From Craterostigma plantagineum (taxonomy: Eukaryota > Streptophyta > Magnoliopsida > Lamiales > Linderniaceae), in NCBI GenBank assembly GCA_027422505.1, contig JAPQWV010001128.1, positions 1 to 64,000 on the forward strand: a DNA stretch of 64,000 nucleotides, read 5' to 3'. The notes beneath the pieces were generated by a model. The model was given only the letters and a program-made list of their open reading frames with translations, was not told the origin of the DNA and did not search any database. Each line of letters opens with the position of its first letter. Position 1 is the stretch's first letter. The position numbers and the translations under genes are program-made. Positions 30,987 to 42,270 of the stretch are shown here, piece by piece.

Positions 30987-32205
30987 GGTATCACTAGGAA
31001 ATTGTTAGCATCCAAGATTTTCGAATATATCTAAGCTATATAGCTTCTTGATACAAAAAGTTTAGCAAGAATCAGAGTTTCATGTTATAACATGGACAAT
31101 CCCACCATGAGCAGCTTGTGTAAGAGTCGTGGCGTCAGCAATTACGAAAGGAACGTTCTCGCACCAAAGTTTTGGCGAGCAGCGTCTTCCCTGTCCTTGA
31201 CAAGTAGTCAAATCGTCACCTTTAAGTAACACAAAGTTGAAAATCACATGTTGATGGGGTACCTGATCCAGTGGGATCCATAAGAAGAATGTTACTCTTC
31301 TCAAGTTCCACGTCATCCTTGTTTGAGCTGTCATGCTTCTCCTTGTCTGAACTACCTGTAAGCCTACAAGCTTCCAAAGTATCACCATTACTCACAGGTA
31401 ATGGTCAGTCTCCGTGAATGCTAAATGACTTTGAAATCTGTTTAAGTGTTTGCAAAGTAAAGCCGTTATAGTATATAATCACCTTAGGGAAGAGTCGCCA
31501 TAAATTCTCTTGTAATGGTTGTAAACTGCGACATAAAGAACCTGAGAAAAAAAGAGTAAAGATCTTCAATATGAGACAACAATGGCGTCAAGATAGCCAA
31601 GAAAGCAAAGACCTTTTTGGCTCTCTCCTGCCCAATCGCGAACCTGTCGAGGCCTCTGCATATCTGCTTTGGGGTGGGAAATTTCGGACCCAAGTTTGAC
31701 CGCCCAAGCTCTTCTCACTCGGGTCAGGCCCCAACCCGTTTGTAGGACCCGCATTCGACCCATTACCATCACTTGCTTCGGCAAATCTAACGCCGAGCCT
31801 CAGGGCAACCTTATTATTCTTATCAGTTATCCCTCCCGCGAGAGTCCTTATGAGAGCTAAAGCTTCCATCTTTGTTGCACGAACTGGTAAACAACTTCTC
31901 GAATCTCCCATCGAATAAGGTATAATGGCGATTATGAAATTTCTCAAATCTGGTCCCACTTGGGTTCATGTGAGGTTGGATAAAGTATCTCAACTTTGAG
32001 AAAGCAGCCAAAGCTGCTTGTCTCTGTGATTTTGACCTTAAAGCTATCGCCATGGCAGAATCTTGAAGTAGTTAAGTAACAGTGAAAAGAAACTCGATAA
32101 GGATTACAGCTGAGCTAGTCAGGATTGGGGCTCAGTTTTGGAGGAAAGAAAGGTGAAAATTAAACTGAACTTGTTTAATTTTTTTCACCGTTGAATTGAT
32201 CATTG

Positions 32206-34895
32206 CAGGCCCGGCCCTGAAGGGGGGCGAAAGGGGCGCCGCCCCAGGCCCAGTCATAAAGGGGCCCATATATATAGACTACTATGCTAAGTAAGTCAAT
32301 AACTTTTAAAAAAGAAAGCCCATAAACCAAAAAATATTCAAAGATTGGGCTATATTAATACTACAGCCCAAAATACTAGCCAACAATACTCAAATAATAA
32401 ACATGCGCTAGTAAAATGATAAGCCCACATAATAGTAATTATATACATAGAAGAGAGAGATCAACGGTATTAATTATTATCTTTCCAGCGAGAAACATTG
32501 CAAGCTCTGTATCTCTTCGTTTTTCTTCTTGAGCACCATTACTGAGTCACTGTCACTGACTTCAATTTTTTCACAAATAAGATACGCACCAAATCCCGAG
32601 TTCAATCTCGCAGAAGAGGTATCAGGTATGTAAAATCGCCCTTTTTGTTATTTAAATAAAATTTTCTTTGTCATTAACCCTATGCTTTTTATTTTGTGAT
32701 TTCCCTTACAGTTTGCATCTTCGGGGATTCGATTGGGAATTAAAAAGCAGCAAATCTAGGCCGATACTGGGATTTTAAATAATCAGGTGTTATTTTTCCT
32801 ATTCATTTGTGATTTGTGACATCGTGCACTCCTTTCTTGTTTGGGTGATTTTGATTAACTAAGCTATGTCATCTAGTAAGCATTTGTCTGGTAGTCAAAG
32901 AGAAAAAGAAAACATCAGCAAGAAAAATTTATAGAATCGCAGAAAGGAGCAATTGATAAATTTGTTGTCAAAAGAGTTGAACAGTCTAGTGTGGATGTGG
33001 ATCATGACATATTGCGTGAATCATTTAACAATGCTGAGAATACTGAAAACAATGTGGTTGAAAATAGTGTCAGTTTGAATGATAATGTTAGCAATGCATG
33101 TGCATCTAATGATGCAAATCTGAAGGCTCAGGAACAACCTAAGACTCATATAGACATATACGATCCTAGAAATTGGGATAATCTTGATAATAAAACTAGG
33201 GATATTTTAGTTGATAAGGGGCCTACTAGAGATTTGAATATTGTATTCCCTAAGGATAACCTCTCAAGGCATTTTTCTTACTCTTATTATTCACGAAAGT
33301 TAAGTAATGGAGAGAACAAATGTCTTTAGTAGTTCGATGTGTTAACATGTCAAATAATGAAATAAAAATAGATGAATACTTTTTAGAGTTTTTGAAGGTA
33401 GATGATACTTCCGGATTAGGACTTACTAACGAGTTATTAAATGCGCTAAGATCACTTGATCTTAGTATTGAAGATATAAGGGGACAAGGTTATGACAATG
33501 GTTCTAACATGAAAGGGAAAAATAAAGGGTGCAAAAGCGATTACTTGAAATAAATCCTAGAGCATTATATATGCCATGTGCTTGTCATAGTCTTAATCTC
33601 ACACTTAGTGATATAGCACACTCGTGTTAAAGCTAAATCATTTTTTGGTGTTGTTCAACGAATATATGTATTGTTTTCAAGTTCTCCCAAAAGATGGAAT
33701 ATTTTACTTAATAACGTTCCAAGTTTAACTGTGAGATCTTTGTGAACACGCGTTGGGAGAGTAGAATTAAAGTGTCAAAGCAATAGATTTCAAGCTCCTC
33801 AAATAAGGTCTGCTTTGTTAGAATTGTGCACATCTTGCGATGATGCCTTATCAACTAGCGAAGCGCAAAGTTTGGTGGGTGCACTTGAAAGTTTTGAATT
33901 TTTACATGGTATGGTCATTTGGTATGATATCTTATTTACCATTAACATGGTGAGTAAGAAGTTACAATCTAAATCAATGTGCATTGACACTACGTTGGAG
34001 CATGTCGAAAATGTGATGACATATTTTAGCAAGTATAGAGAAGAGGGGTTTATTTCTTCTAGGAATGTTGCAAAGATATTGCACTGGAGATGGATATTGA
34101 ACCTGTCTATCAATCAAAGCGTCGTATCATTAGAAAAAGACAATTTGACGAAAATGATCATGTTGAAGAAAGGCATAGTCCTGAGGAATCCTTTAAAATT
34201 GATTATTTTTTTGTTATTATTGATATGGCAGCTACTTCTTTGAAGAACAGGTTTGAACAATTAACGACATTTGAAAGTATTTTTGGGTTTTTATATGACT
34301 CGAAAAAGTTGAGATTATTGAATGATAATGAGCTCAAAGAACGATGCTCTAATTTCAGCGCACATTTTCTCATGAGAATTTGTCAGATATTAATGCAAAT
34401 GATCTTTTTTCTGAGTTGAAGGTGCTACAAGCTACATTGCCGAATCGTTTGATGTCAGCTTTAGAAATTCTTGAGTTTGTCAAAGTTGCTGATTGTTATC
34501 CAAATGTTTACATTGCTTCTCGAATTCTTTTGACTGTACCAGTGACTGTAGCATCAGCGGAAAGGAGTTTTTCCAAGTTGAAGTTGTTGAAAACATACTT
34601 GAGATCGTCCATGTCACAACAAAGATTGAATGGACTTGCTATATTATGTATCGAGAGGAATATGTTGGATACTATTGATATGGATACCTTTATCCACGAT
34701 TTTGCTTCTCGAAATGTTCGTCGTAATATTTTTATGTGATTATTTGCGTTATTTTGTGATTTTGACATGAATATTGACAATTTTCGTGTTCATACTATTT
34801 GTTCGTTTACTGCAACGAGAATAAAAAAAATCAAGCTATAGGGCCTCGCTATTGTAATTCGCCCCGGGGCCTACAAATTGTTAGGACCGGCCCTG
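32206..34895 (+). mobile_element. hAT transposon, copy 1, internally deleted
   Basis: The ends are CAGGCCCGGCCCT and, inverted, CAGGGCCGGTCCT, typical of hAT elements. TCATTG repeats directly on both sides (32200-32205 and 34896-34901), two bases short of the usual 8-bp hAT duplication. It carries one transposase gene on the plus strand. A near-identical copy in inverse orientation is at 37766-40442. It lies about 150 bp upstream of the ClpX-like start codon. Confidence 0.88.
32866..34739 (+). pseudogene. hAT transposase, TTF/ZMYM1-like, copy 1
   Basis: It begins at an ATG (MSSSKHLSGSQREKE). A TTF-type region follows: [48 protein letters not shown]4371-like core part follows ([53 protein letters not shown]), and the C-terminus has the hAT dimerisation segment (TVASAERSFSKLKLLKTYLR, RLNGLAILCIERNML). 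Between LSNGE and the EIKIDEYF part, the segment that normally carries the first half of the core is missing, an in-element deletion shared with copy 2. Several indels shift the frame. It is unlikely to give active enzyme. Confidence 0.85.
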
Positions 34896-34937
34896 TCATT
34901 GGGGGAAGAAAAGGCTGAGTTTTCCAAGTCTTCAGAG

Positions 34938-35202
34938 CAAGTTCTTTTCTTTCTTGCATGTATGGTATGGTATGGAATCGTAGATAAGATAGTGAGGATA
35001 ATGCTAGTTTCTTGGGCAACCGCTTTATTTCTAGATTAACTACTGTTCAACTCAACGCATGAGGAAAGACAAGTTCTTTTCTTTCTTGCATGTATGGTAT
35101 GGTATGGAATCGTAGATAAGATAGTGAGGGATAATGCTAGTTTCTTGGGCAACCGCTTTATTTCTAGATTAACTACTGTTCAACTCAACGTAGGAGGAAA
35201 GA
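34938..35202. repeat. Two-copy tandem repeat of about 132 bp
   Basis: The block beginning CAAGTTCTTTTCTTTCTTGC is present at 34938-35069 and again at 35070-35202 with one extra G and few changes. No coding capacity is seen. It lies between the hAT copy and unit B. Confidence 0.9.
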
Positions 35203-35401
35203 AATAGAAAGCTTGGGCGAGAAAGAAGGCTATCCATGTGTTTCTGTTATCCGTTGGAACGAATTTCTAAAAGGGTAGAACAGAGGCAAAGACGAGAAAA
35301 ATGTGAAAAATAAATAATACTTGAGGATTAAAGAATACAAAGTAATTTAGGCTTGTTTGAAAGAAAGTAATTTAGGCTTAACTTGTGCGAATAATGATTT
35401 C

Positions 35402-35412
35402 GTCCCACATCG
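35402..35412 (+). promoter_or_regulatory. USE of U4 copy B
   Basis: GTCCCACATCG, identical to copy A, lies 33 bp upstream of TATAAATA at 35446-35453. The promoter has been preserved although the RNA region is split. Confidence 0.9.
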
Positions 35413-35445
35413 GTATTTAGCAAGAGGCGAGCTTAGATGGCATAG

Positions 35446-35453
35446 TATAAATA
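35446..35453 (+). promoter_or_regulatory. TATA box of U4 copy B
   Basis: TATAAATA with polymerase II-type spacing from the USE, about 27 bp before the U4 5' end. Confidence 0.88.
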
Positions 35454-35479
35454 GAGGAGAATGTTCGTCTGTTAAACTC

Positions 35480-36428
35480 ATCTTTGCGCTTGGGGCAATG
35501 ATGCAGCTCATGAGGTTCTAACCAGTGTTTTAAAAAGCGGGATGACGCGCGCCTTAAAGCGCGCAATAGCGGAAATTTTGACTGAAACGCGATGATGCGT
35601 GTAAAAAAAAGCGTACGGTAGTATATTATTTCGAGGAAGAGAGATGTTAGGGGTTGTGACATGGCCTTTAATGATAAAGACGTTTTGCAGACACATATTC
35701 ATTTTAGTTTTCAATTTTTAAAACTTTTTATTACTTCCACCACATTATAAAAAGATGATTATTTAATATAATTTACGTGATAAAAATAAATAAAAATTTC
35801 TAATTTATTTTTTATTTAACGACAATCAAAATGATATGTATATCTTATATTTTTCGATATCATAAGAATAATTTTTTAAAGACTATATTTCTAAGATTAG
35901 GCTGCATAGTAGTTATTGATGTGGGTTGAATTGGTAATATGATTTAGGTACAAAATTTCCATTAAAATATGATCTAAACCAAATGAAACTTTGTAAATAT
36001 AATTTTTTTTACTTTTATTGTTTGGAGGGATATGTACTAACCTTGTTAAAATCATTTATTCGCTTTATCTCTTACTTTGTTTGATATGATAATAATTTTT
36101 GTAAATTAATGATAATTAATATCATATTACTTAATTTAACTACTCTACTTATAATTATCATATATTATATTTTTTGGCTTATAAATGGACTATCCGAAAT
36201 ACTCACGCAATGCGCTACGCTATTTTCGCTACGCGCTATCAGAACAAAACGCGACGTGATAGGCTATACGCTTTTTAAAACACTGGTTCTAACCGAGGCG
36301 CGTTTATTGCTGGTTGAAAACTATTTCCCAAATTCGAAAAAAAAAAAATTAAACCCCCTTTTGGGCCTGGGCTTGACCTTGGCCAAAAGAATTCTGGAAG
36401 GATTCCTCTTTAATTAGGGGTAAAGCCC
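35480..36428 (+). pseudogene. U4: U4 snRNA copy B, split by a hAT MITE
   Basis: The 5' part (35480-35522, ATCTTTGCGCTTGGGGCAAT onward) ends in the 5' stem-loop at GAGGTTCTAAC. The rest resumes at 36286 with GTTCTAACCGAGGCGCG and runs to AAAGCCC at 36428. A 763-bp MITE separates them. A second lesion of about 24 bp with an A run (about 36331-36352) lies in the central region, and the Sm-like site reads GAATTCTGG. The 5' end and kink-turn match canonical U4 better than copy A does, so B may have been the better gene before insertion. As it stands it cannot make U4. Confidence 0.88.
35523..36285. mobile_element. hAT-type MITE inside U4 copy B, TSD GTTCTAAC
   Basis: The perfect 17-bp inverted ends are CAGTGTTTTAAAAAGCG, flanked by a perfect 8-bp duplication GTTCTAAC (35515-35522 and 36286-36293). 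Subterminal regions are rich in GCGC words (GCGCGCCTTAAAGCGCGC; CGCTACGCGCTATC) and can form hairpins. No transposase is encoded. A related end (CGCTATTTTACGCTTTTTAA) is visible near 20880 inside the element at 20135-21612. Confidence 0.95.
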
Positions 36429-37452
36429 TACAATTCTTAGTTTCGAAAATTTAATTTGTTTTTGAAATATCTATAAGGTGAACACCTTATAATAACTGCC
36501 TTTTCAATTTATAACTGTTTTTTCAATTAATTGGTGTCACTTGTCAGTTACCAAAATATGACATTACCCTTGGTTTAAAATTCTTCCTATTATATTCTCT
36601 AACATCATTTTTTATATACTTATAAATAATATTATAATTTTAACTACCAAAAGTAATGTTAGTATTATATAATTACGTACACGCATCGTATACTTATAAA
36701 TAATATAAAACTGGTATTATTTGCACATTCAATGCAAGTGCAATAATATATAATAGAAGAATATGTGCCATAATTATTTTTATGTAGAAAATATGTTCCT
36801 ATATGTAATCAATTCATCAAAAATTAAAATTAGTTTTAAATTTAATGTGTATTAAAAATATATTTTGAATTATTATATTAATAATAGATAGGGTGGTTAT
36901 ACTAATAATAGATAAGCGGGTGGTTATTAACTTAAGTGTTTTTAAATAATTATTAATTGACAAAAATTATAATTGGTTATACACCAATCACGACAGTTTT
37001 TAAAAGGCCCTCACAATTAATATAAGAGTATATATTAAACTTAGTAATTAGTTTTATAATTTTAACTACAAAAAATAACTTAATACTTATAAATATATAA
37101 AATTAAACTTAGTATTATAATTTTTACTACAAAAAATAACTAAAATATAAGTTAATATTATACGTAGCAACACATCGGCGTGAAAGGGTTACTAGTGTAT
37201 TTAATCAAAGATCAAATCATTTGAACAACCAACCAAATAAAATACTAAAAGATGAGACAATCAAATGACTAATAATTCTAGAAATGAAAAACATAAATGA
37301 TATGACTTCACTAAATAACTTAGATCCAAGGATAAAAGTCACCTTAGAAGAAGAGCACTGCAGCAGCAGATGCATCAGGCAACCGTTCTTCAAACTAGAA
37401 CAAGTTATTATCCTCTAATCCAAAATAAAAAAGATTTCGAAGAACTAGACTA
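36429..37452. other. AT-rich spacer between U4-B and RKD-B
   Basis: No gene is seen. Parts align with 14750-15330 of unit A; the remainder (about 36700-37150) is extra AT-rich DNA with repeated CTTATAAATAATATAA words and may hold an unresolved MITE. Confidence 0.55.
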
Positions 37453-37765
37453 TTAATAAATGTTATTAGCAGAAGAAGAAGAAGCGGCAGCAAATTGCAT
37501 GCATCTTCTCTTCTTATAGTTGGCCTTAAAGCAAGCTTGCCTCAGGGCATTTCCAAGGAGACGCTAAACACAGCGTTAAACGCCATTAATAGCTTTGGAG
37601 AAGCTCCAACGGAACTTCAAAAGTCACTCTAAATCTGGCGGAGTAAACAGTTCCACGCTATATAAAGCGGGCACTGTTCACCCTCTATCTCTTTTTTTTT
37701 TCTTTTTCAATTTATTTTGTTATTTAATTTCAGTTGGTTTGGGTGGGATTTCATACAGATTTTGG

Positions 37766-40442
37766 CAGGGCCGGTCCTAACATTTGTAGGCCCCGGGGCG
37801 AACTACAATAGCGAGGCCCCTATAGCTTGATTTTTTTTTATTCTCGTTGCAGTAAACGAACAAATAGTATGAACACGAAAATTGTCAATATTCATGTCAA
37901 AATCACAAAATAACGCAAATAATCACATAAAAATATTACGACGAACATTTCGAGAAGCAAAATCGTGGATAAAGGTATCCATATCAATAGTATCCAACAT
38001 ATTCCTCTCGATACATAATATGGCAAGTCCATTCAATCTTTGTTGTGACATGGACGATCTCAAGTATGTTTTCAACAACTTCAATTTGGAAAAACTCCTT
38101 TCCGCTGATGCTACAGTCACTGGTACAGTCAAAAGAATTCGATAAGCAATGTAAACATTTGGATAACAATCAGCAACTTTGACAAACTCAAGAATTTCTA
38201 AAGCTGACATCAAACGATTCGGCAATGTAGCTTGTAGCACCTTCAACTCAGAAAAAAGATGCATTAATATCTGACAAATTCTCATGAGAAAATGTGCGCT
38301 GAAAATTAGAGCATCGTTCTTTGAGCTCATTATCATTCAATAATCTCAACTTTTTCGAGTCATATAAAAACCCAAAAATACTTTCAGATGTCGTTAATTG
38401 TTCAAACCCGTTCTTCAAAGAAGTAGCTGCCATATCAATAATAACAAAAAAATAATCAATTTCAAAGGATTCCTCAGGACTATGCCTTTCTTCAACATGA
38501 TCATTTTCGTCAAATTGTCTTTTTCTAATGATACGACACTTTGATTGATAGACATGTTCAATATCCATCTCCAGTGCAATATCTTTTGCAACATCCTAGA
38601 AGAAATAAACCCTCTTCTCTATACTTGCTAAAATATGTCATCACATTTTCGACATGCTCCAACGTAGTGTCAATGCACATTGATTTAGATTGTAACTTCT
38701 TACTCACCATGTTAATGGTAAATAAGATATCATACCAAATGACCATACCATGTAAAATTCAAAACTTTCAAGTGTACCCACCAAACTTTGCGCTTCGCTA
38801 GTTGATAAGGCATCATCAGATGTGCACAATTCTAACAAAGCAGACCTTATTTGAGGAGCTTGAAATCTAATTGCTTTGACACTTTTAATTCTACTCTCCC
38901 AACGCGTGTTACACAAAGATTTCACAATTAAACTTGGAACGTTATTAAGTAAAATATTCCATCTTTGGGAGGACTTGAAAACAATACATATATTCGTTGA
39001 ACAACACCAAAAAATGATTTAGCTTAACACAAGAGTGTGCTATATCACTAAGTGTGAGATTAAGACTATGACAGGCACATGGCATATATAATGCTCTAGG
39101 ATTTATTTCAAGTAATCGCTTTTGCACCCCTTTATTTTTCCCTTTCATGTTAGAACCATTGTCATAACCTTGTCCCCTTATATCTTCAATACTAAGATCA
39201 AGTGATCTTAGCGCATTTAATAACTCGTTAGTAAGTCCTAATCCGGAAGTATCATCTACCTTCAAAAACTCTAAAAAGTATTCATCTATTTTTATTTCAT
39301 TATTTGACATGCGAACTACTAAAGACATTTGTTCTCTCCATTACTTAACTTTCGTGAATAATAAGAGTAAGAAAAATGCCTTGAGAGGTTATCCTTAGGG
39401 AATACAATATTCAAATCTCTAGTAGGCCCCTTATCAACTAAAATATCCCTAGTTTATTATCAAGATTATCCCAATTTCTAGGATCGTATATGTCTATATG
39501 AGTCTTAGGTTGTTCCTGAGCCTTCAGATTTGCATCATTAGATGCACATGCATTGCTAACATTATCATTCAAACTGACACTATTTTCAACCACATTGTTT
39601 TCAGTATTCTCAGCATTGTTAAATGATTCACGCAATATGTCATGATCCACATCCACACTAGACTGTTCAACTCTTTTGACAACAAATTTATCAATTGCTC
39701 CTTTCTGCGATTCTATAAATTTTTCTTGCTGATGTTTCTTTTTCTCTTTTGACTACCAGACAAATGCTTACTAGATGACATAGCTTAGTTAATCAAAATC
39801 ACCCAAACAAGAAAGGAGTGCACGATGTCACAAATCACAAATGAATAGGAAAAATAACACCTGATTATTTAAAATCCCAGTATCGGCCTAGATTTGCTGC
39901 TTTTTAACTCCCAATCGAATCCCCGAAGATGCAAACTGTAAGGGAAATCACAAAATAAAAAAGCATAGGGTTAATGACAAAGAAAATTTTAATTTAAATA
40001 ACAAAAAGGACGATTTTACATACCTGATACCTCTTCTGCGAGATTGAACTCGGGATTTGGTGCGGATCTTATTTGTGAAAAAAATTGAAGTCAGTGACAG
40101 TGACTCAGTAATGGTGCTCAAGAAGAAAAACGAAGAGATACAGAGCTTGCAATGTTTCTCGCTGGAAAGATAATAATTAATACCGTTGATCTCTCTCTTC
40201 TATGTATATAATTACTATTATGTGGGCTTATCATTTTACTAGCGCATGTTTATTATTTGAGTATTGTGGGCTAGTATTTTGGGCTGTAGTATTCATATAG
40301 CCCAATCTTTGAATATTTTTTGGTTTATGTGCTTTCTTTTTTAAAAGTTATTGACTTACTTAGCATAGTCTATATATATGGGCCCCCTTTATGACTGGGC
40401 CTGGGCGGTCGCCCCTTTCGCCCCCCTTCAGGGCCGGGCCTG
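37766..40442 (-). mobile_element. hAT transposon, copy 2, inverted relative to copy 1
   Basis: Ends CAGGGCCGGTCCT and, inverted, CAGGCCCGGCCCT. Flanks are GATTTTGG (37758-37765) and GATTTGG (40443-40449), an 8-bp duplication with one T lost. Sequence is nearly identical to 32206-34895 including the internal deletion, so one copy gave rise to the other or both came from the same deleted parent. Confidence 0.9.
37923..39781 (-). pseudogene. hAT transposase, TTF/ZMYM1-like, copy 2
   Basis: Same arrangement as copy 1, starting at the ATG at 39781: TTF-like region, shortened core with [16 protein letters not shown] and the [14 protein letters not shown] segment, and the C-terminal dimerisation segment ending VRRNIFM. 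Different single-base indels break this copy, so the frame is open across 39328-38945, where copy 1 is interrupted. The core deletion is shared. Not expected to be active. Confidence 0.85.
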
Positions 40443-41373
40443 GATTTGGATAGAAATCGATTTTCATCGTGGAGAAGATGATGAACAGTACCCATGAGAG
40501 AGACAACAAAAGTTGATATGTCAGCGTACAAAAATAATAATAAATTACTAATAATAATTTTTTACTAAAGATTATTAAATTAACATTTAATAGTTAAGTA
40601 ATTGGTATAATCGTTAATATTCGAAGTGGGTGTAATGATTTTATGATAATTTTTCTTACACAAAAAAAGAACTTCCTAATATTGTAGACAATTTAATTTT
40701 ATAAATATTTATAAAAATTATGAATATCAAAACATATCGACTTTGATAATTTTTTGAACCATAAATAAATTCATAATAGTGATATAGGTAATTTAATTAA
40801 TTATAAGTTGAAAATTTAAAATCTAAGACTAAGAAATTTGGTATATAATGAAAATGTTGAGAAATTTTTTATATAGAGTAAACTATAATGGAAATGGGTT
40901 CCACTTTATTAAATAATTATCCAATTATTTTTGATTTATTATATATATATAAATTAATGTAAAAGGAAATACATTAAGAATATTATTGTATAGAGGAAAA
41001 TATAGAGGTGGTTGTTGGAGTATGTTGGTACTATTCATACTGTAAATATGAAGGAATTATACTGTAACAACTCTATATATATAGAGGAATGGTTGGAGAT
41101 CAGCTTCTTAGTCCTCTCCGTCAACTCCATTTCTGGAACATTCTCAAGCAATCTTTCGTGTTCCTCCAACATCTCTACTTCGCCCACCATTCCCAAATCC
41201 TATAATCAAGATATGATAAAGTAAGAATCTTTCACTTCTAGTTCCAACGAATGAAGTGTGTAACTGTATACGTACCTTAACATTGTCTATTAGTGACTTC
41301 AAACTCTTGATTTTTCGATGATGCCATCGAGTGATATTAAGTTCCTACATCGCTTCTTCAGTACAGTCAGTCC

Positions 41374-41661
41374 CGAGGAATTTGGTATGTTGGTAGTGAT
41401 TTTGTATTAAGTATAATATGCGAGATTAGTGACAAGAGATGCTTGATACATAATATGATGTCTACAATTCTCTACAACAAGGTTACATGATACATGGACT
41501 TATTTATAGTACTTATAGGAATATTTACACACAATGACTCATCTTATCACTCATCTCTATAATAGAACACCTCATACACACACCTAAGCTCTTCCTAGAA
41601 TATTCTTATTATGTGGCTTAATCTTATTATTTCCATGTGGCTTGAGCTTATTATATCCACA
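41374..41661 (-). repeat. 3' LTR of the copia element in RKD-B exon 2
   Basis: The 288-bp copy matches 45686-45982 with small indels. Confidence 0.9.
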
Positions 41662-42265
41662 TTCTCTCCTAAGCTCAATTGTCGCCTTTCCACATACAGA
41701 GCATCTCCCTGATCCTTTCGAACGATCCAATGGTAGTGGCTTGGTAAATATATCCGCTACTTGTTCTTTGCTTGTTACATGAATCAAGCTGACTTCGCCT
41801 TTCTTTATTTGTTCTCGTATGAAATGATATCGCACGTCTATATGCTTGCTTCGTTCATGATGTACCCGGTTCTTCGCGAGCTTAATTGCTGACTTATTAT
41901 CGACCCGTAGTTCAGTAGCCGTTGCTTGTGTAAATTTCATTTCTTTAAGCAGCTTTCTGATCCATATCGCATGACTGACACAAGTCGATGCTGCTACATA
42001 TTCAGCTTCGCATGTCGAGAGTGTCACTATCGGCTGTTTTTCGACGTCCAAGTGAAAGCCGTGCCACCTACCAAGAAGACAAAACCTGTAGTGCTCTTTC
42101 GTTCATCCAAGTCACCACTCCAATCACTGTCTGAATAAGCAATAACATCAGGATTGTTAGTGCAACCATAAAATAATCCGTATGAAATCGTTCTTTTGAT
42201 GTATCGTAAAATCCGTTTACGGCGTTCCAATGACTTGATCTTGGACTCTCCATGTATCGACTCAC
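41584..42265 (-). pseudogene. Copia RNase H
   Basis: RNase H degrades the RNA of the replication hybrid. Readable words are DSDWSGDLDERKSTTGFVFL, PIVTLSTCEAEYVAASTCVS, LRVDNKSAIKLAKNRVHHER, SKHIDVRYHFIREQIKKGEV and VADIFTKPLP. The acidic catalytic residues of the DSDW, CEAEY and DNKSA motifs are present. It is split in two frames near 42040. Confidence 0.85.
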
Positions 42266-42270
42266 GAGTC

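Larger units (their letters stand above)
27660..32053 (-). pseudogene. CLPX: ClpX-like AAA+ ATPase gene, fragmented and split by a copia element
   Basis: ClpX is the unfoldase partner of the ClpP protease; the plant nuclear forms act in mitochondria. On the minus strand a start at 32053 gives MAIALRSKSQRQAALAAFSK, an N-terminus rich in basic and hydroxylated residues as expected for a targeting peptide. Further exons give [20 protein letters not shown] (near 31690-31620), DDVELEKSNILLMDPTGSG with the Walker A Lys across an intron (31320-31175), and NVPFVIADATTLTQA (31160-31115). After the insertion come ADYNVEAAQQGIIYIDEVEE (Walker B, 27890-27835) and AESLNISR with GEG nearby (27725-27680). 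Changes: D for G in LMGPTGSGKT, E for D in the DEVDKI-like motif, several frameshifts, and no 3' half with sensor 2. It is broken and not expected to give a working unfoldase. Confidence 0.85.
37545..41099. mobile_element. Harbinger-like MITE in RKD-B exon 3, hosting hAT copy 2
   Basis: Copy A reads GCCTCAGCTTCTTAG; in copy B TCA is repeated on both sides of this insert (37542-37544 and 41100-41102). The left end is GGGCATTTCCAAGG and the right end GGTTGGAGA, partly complementary, so the right tip looks shortened. Without the hAT copy at 37766-40442 it is about 878 bp, AT-rich and non-coding. Superfamily is inferred from the ends and 3-bp target. Confidence 0.65.
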
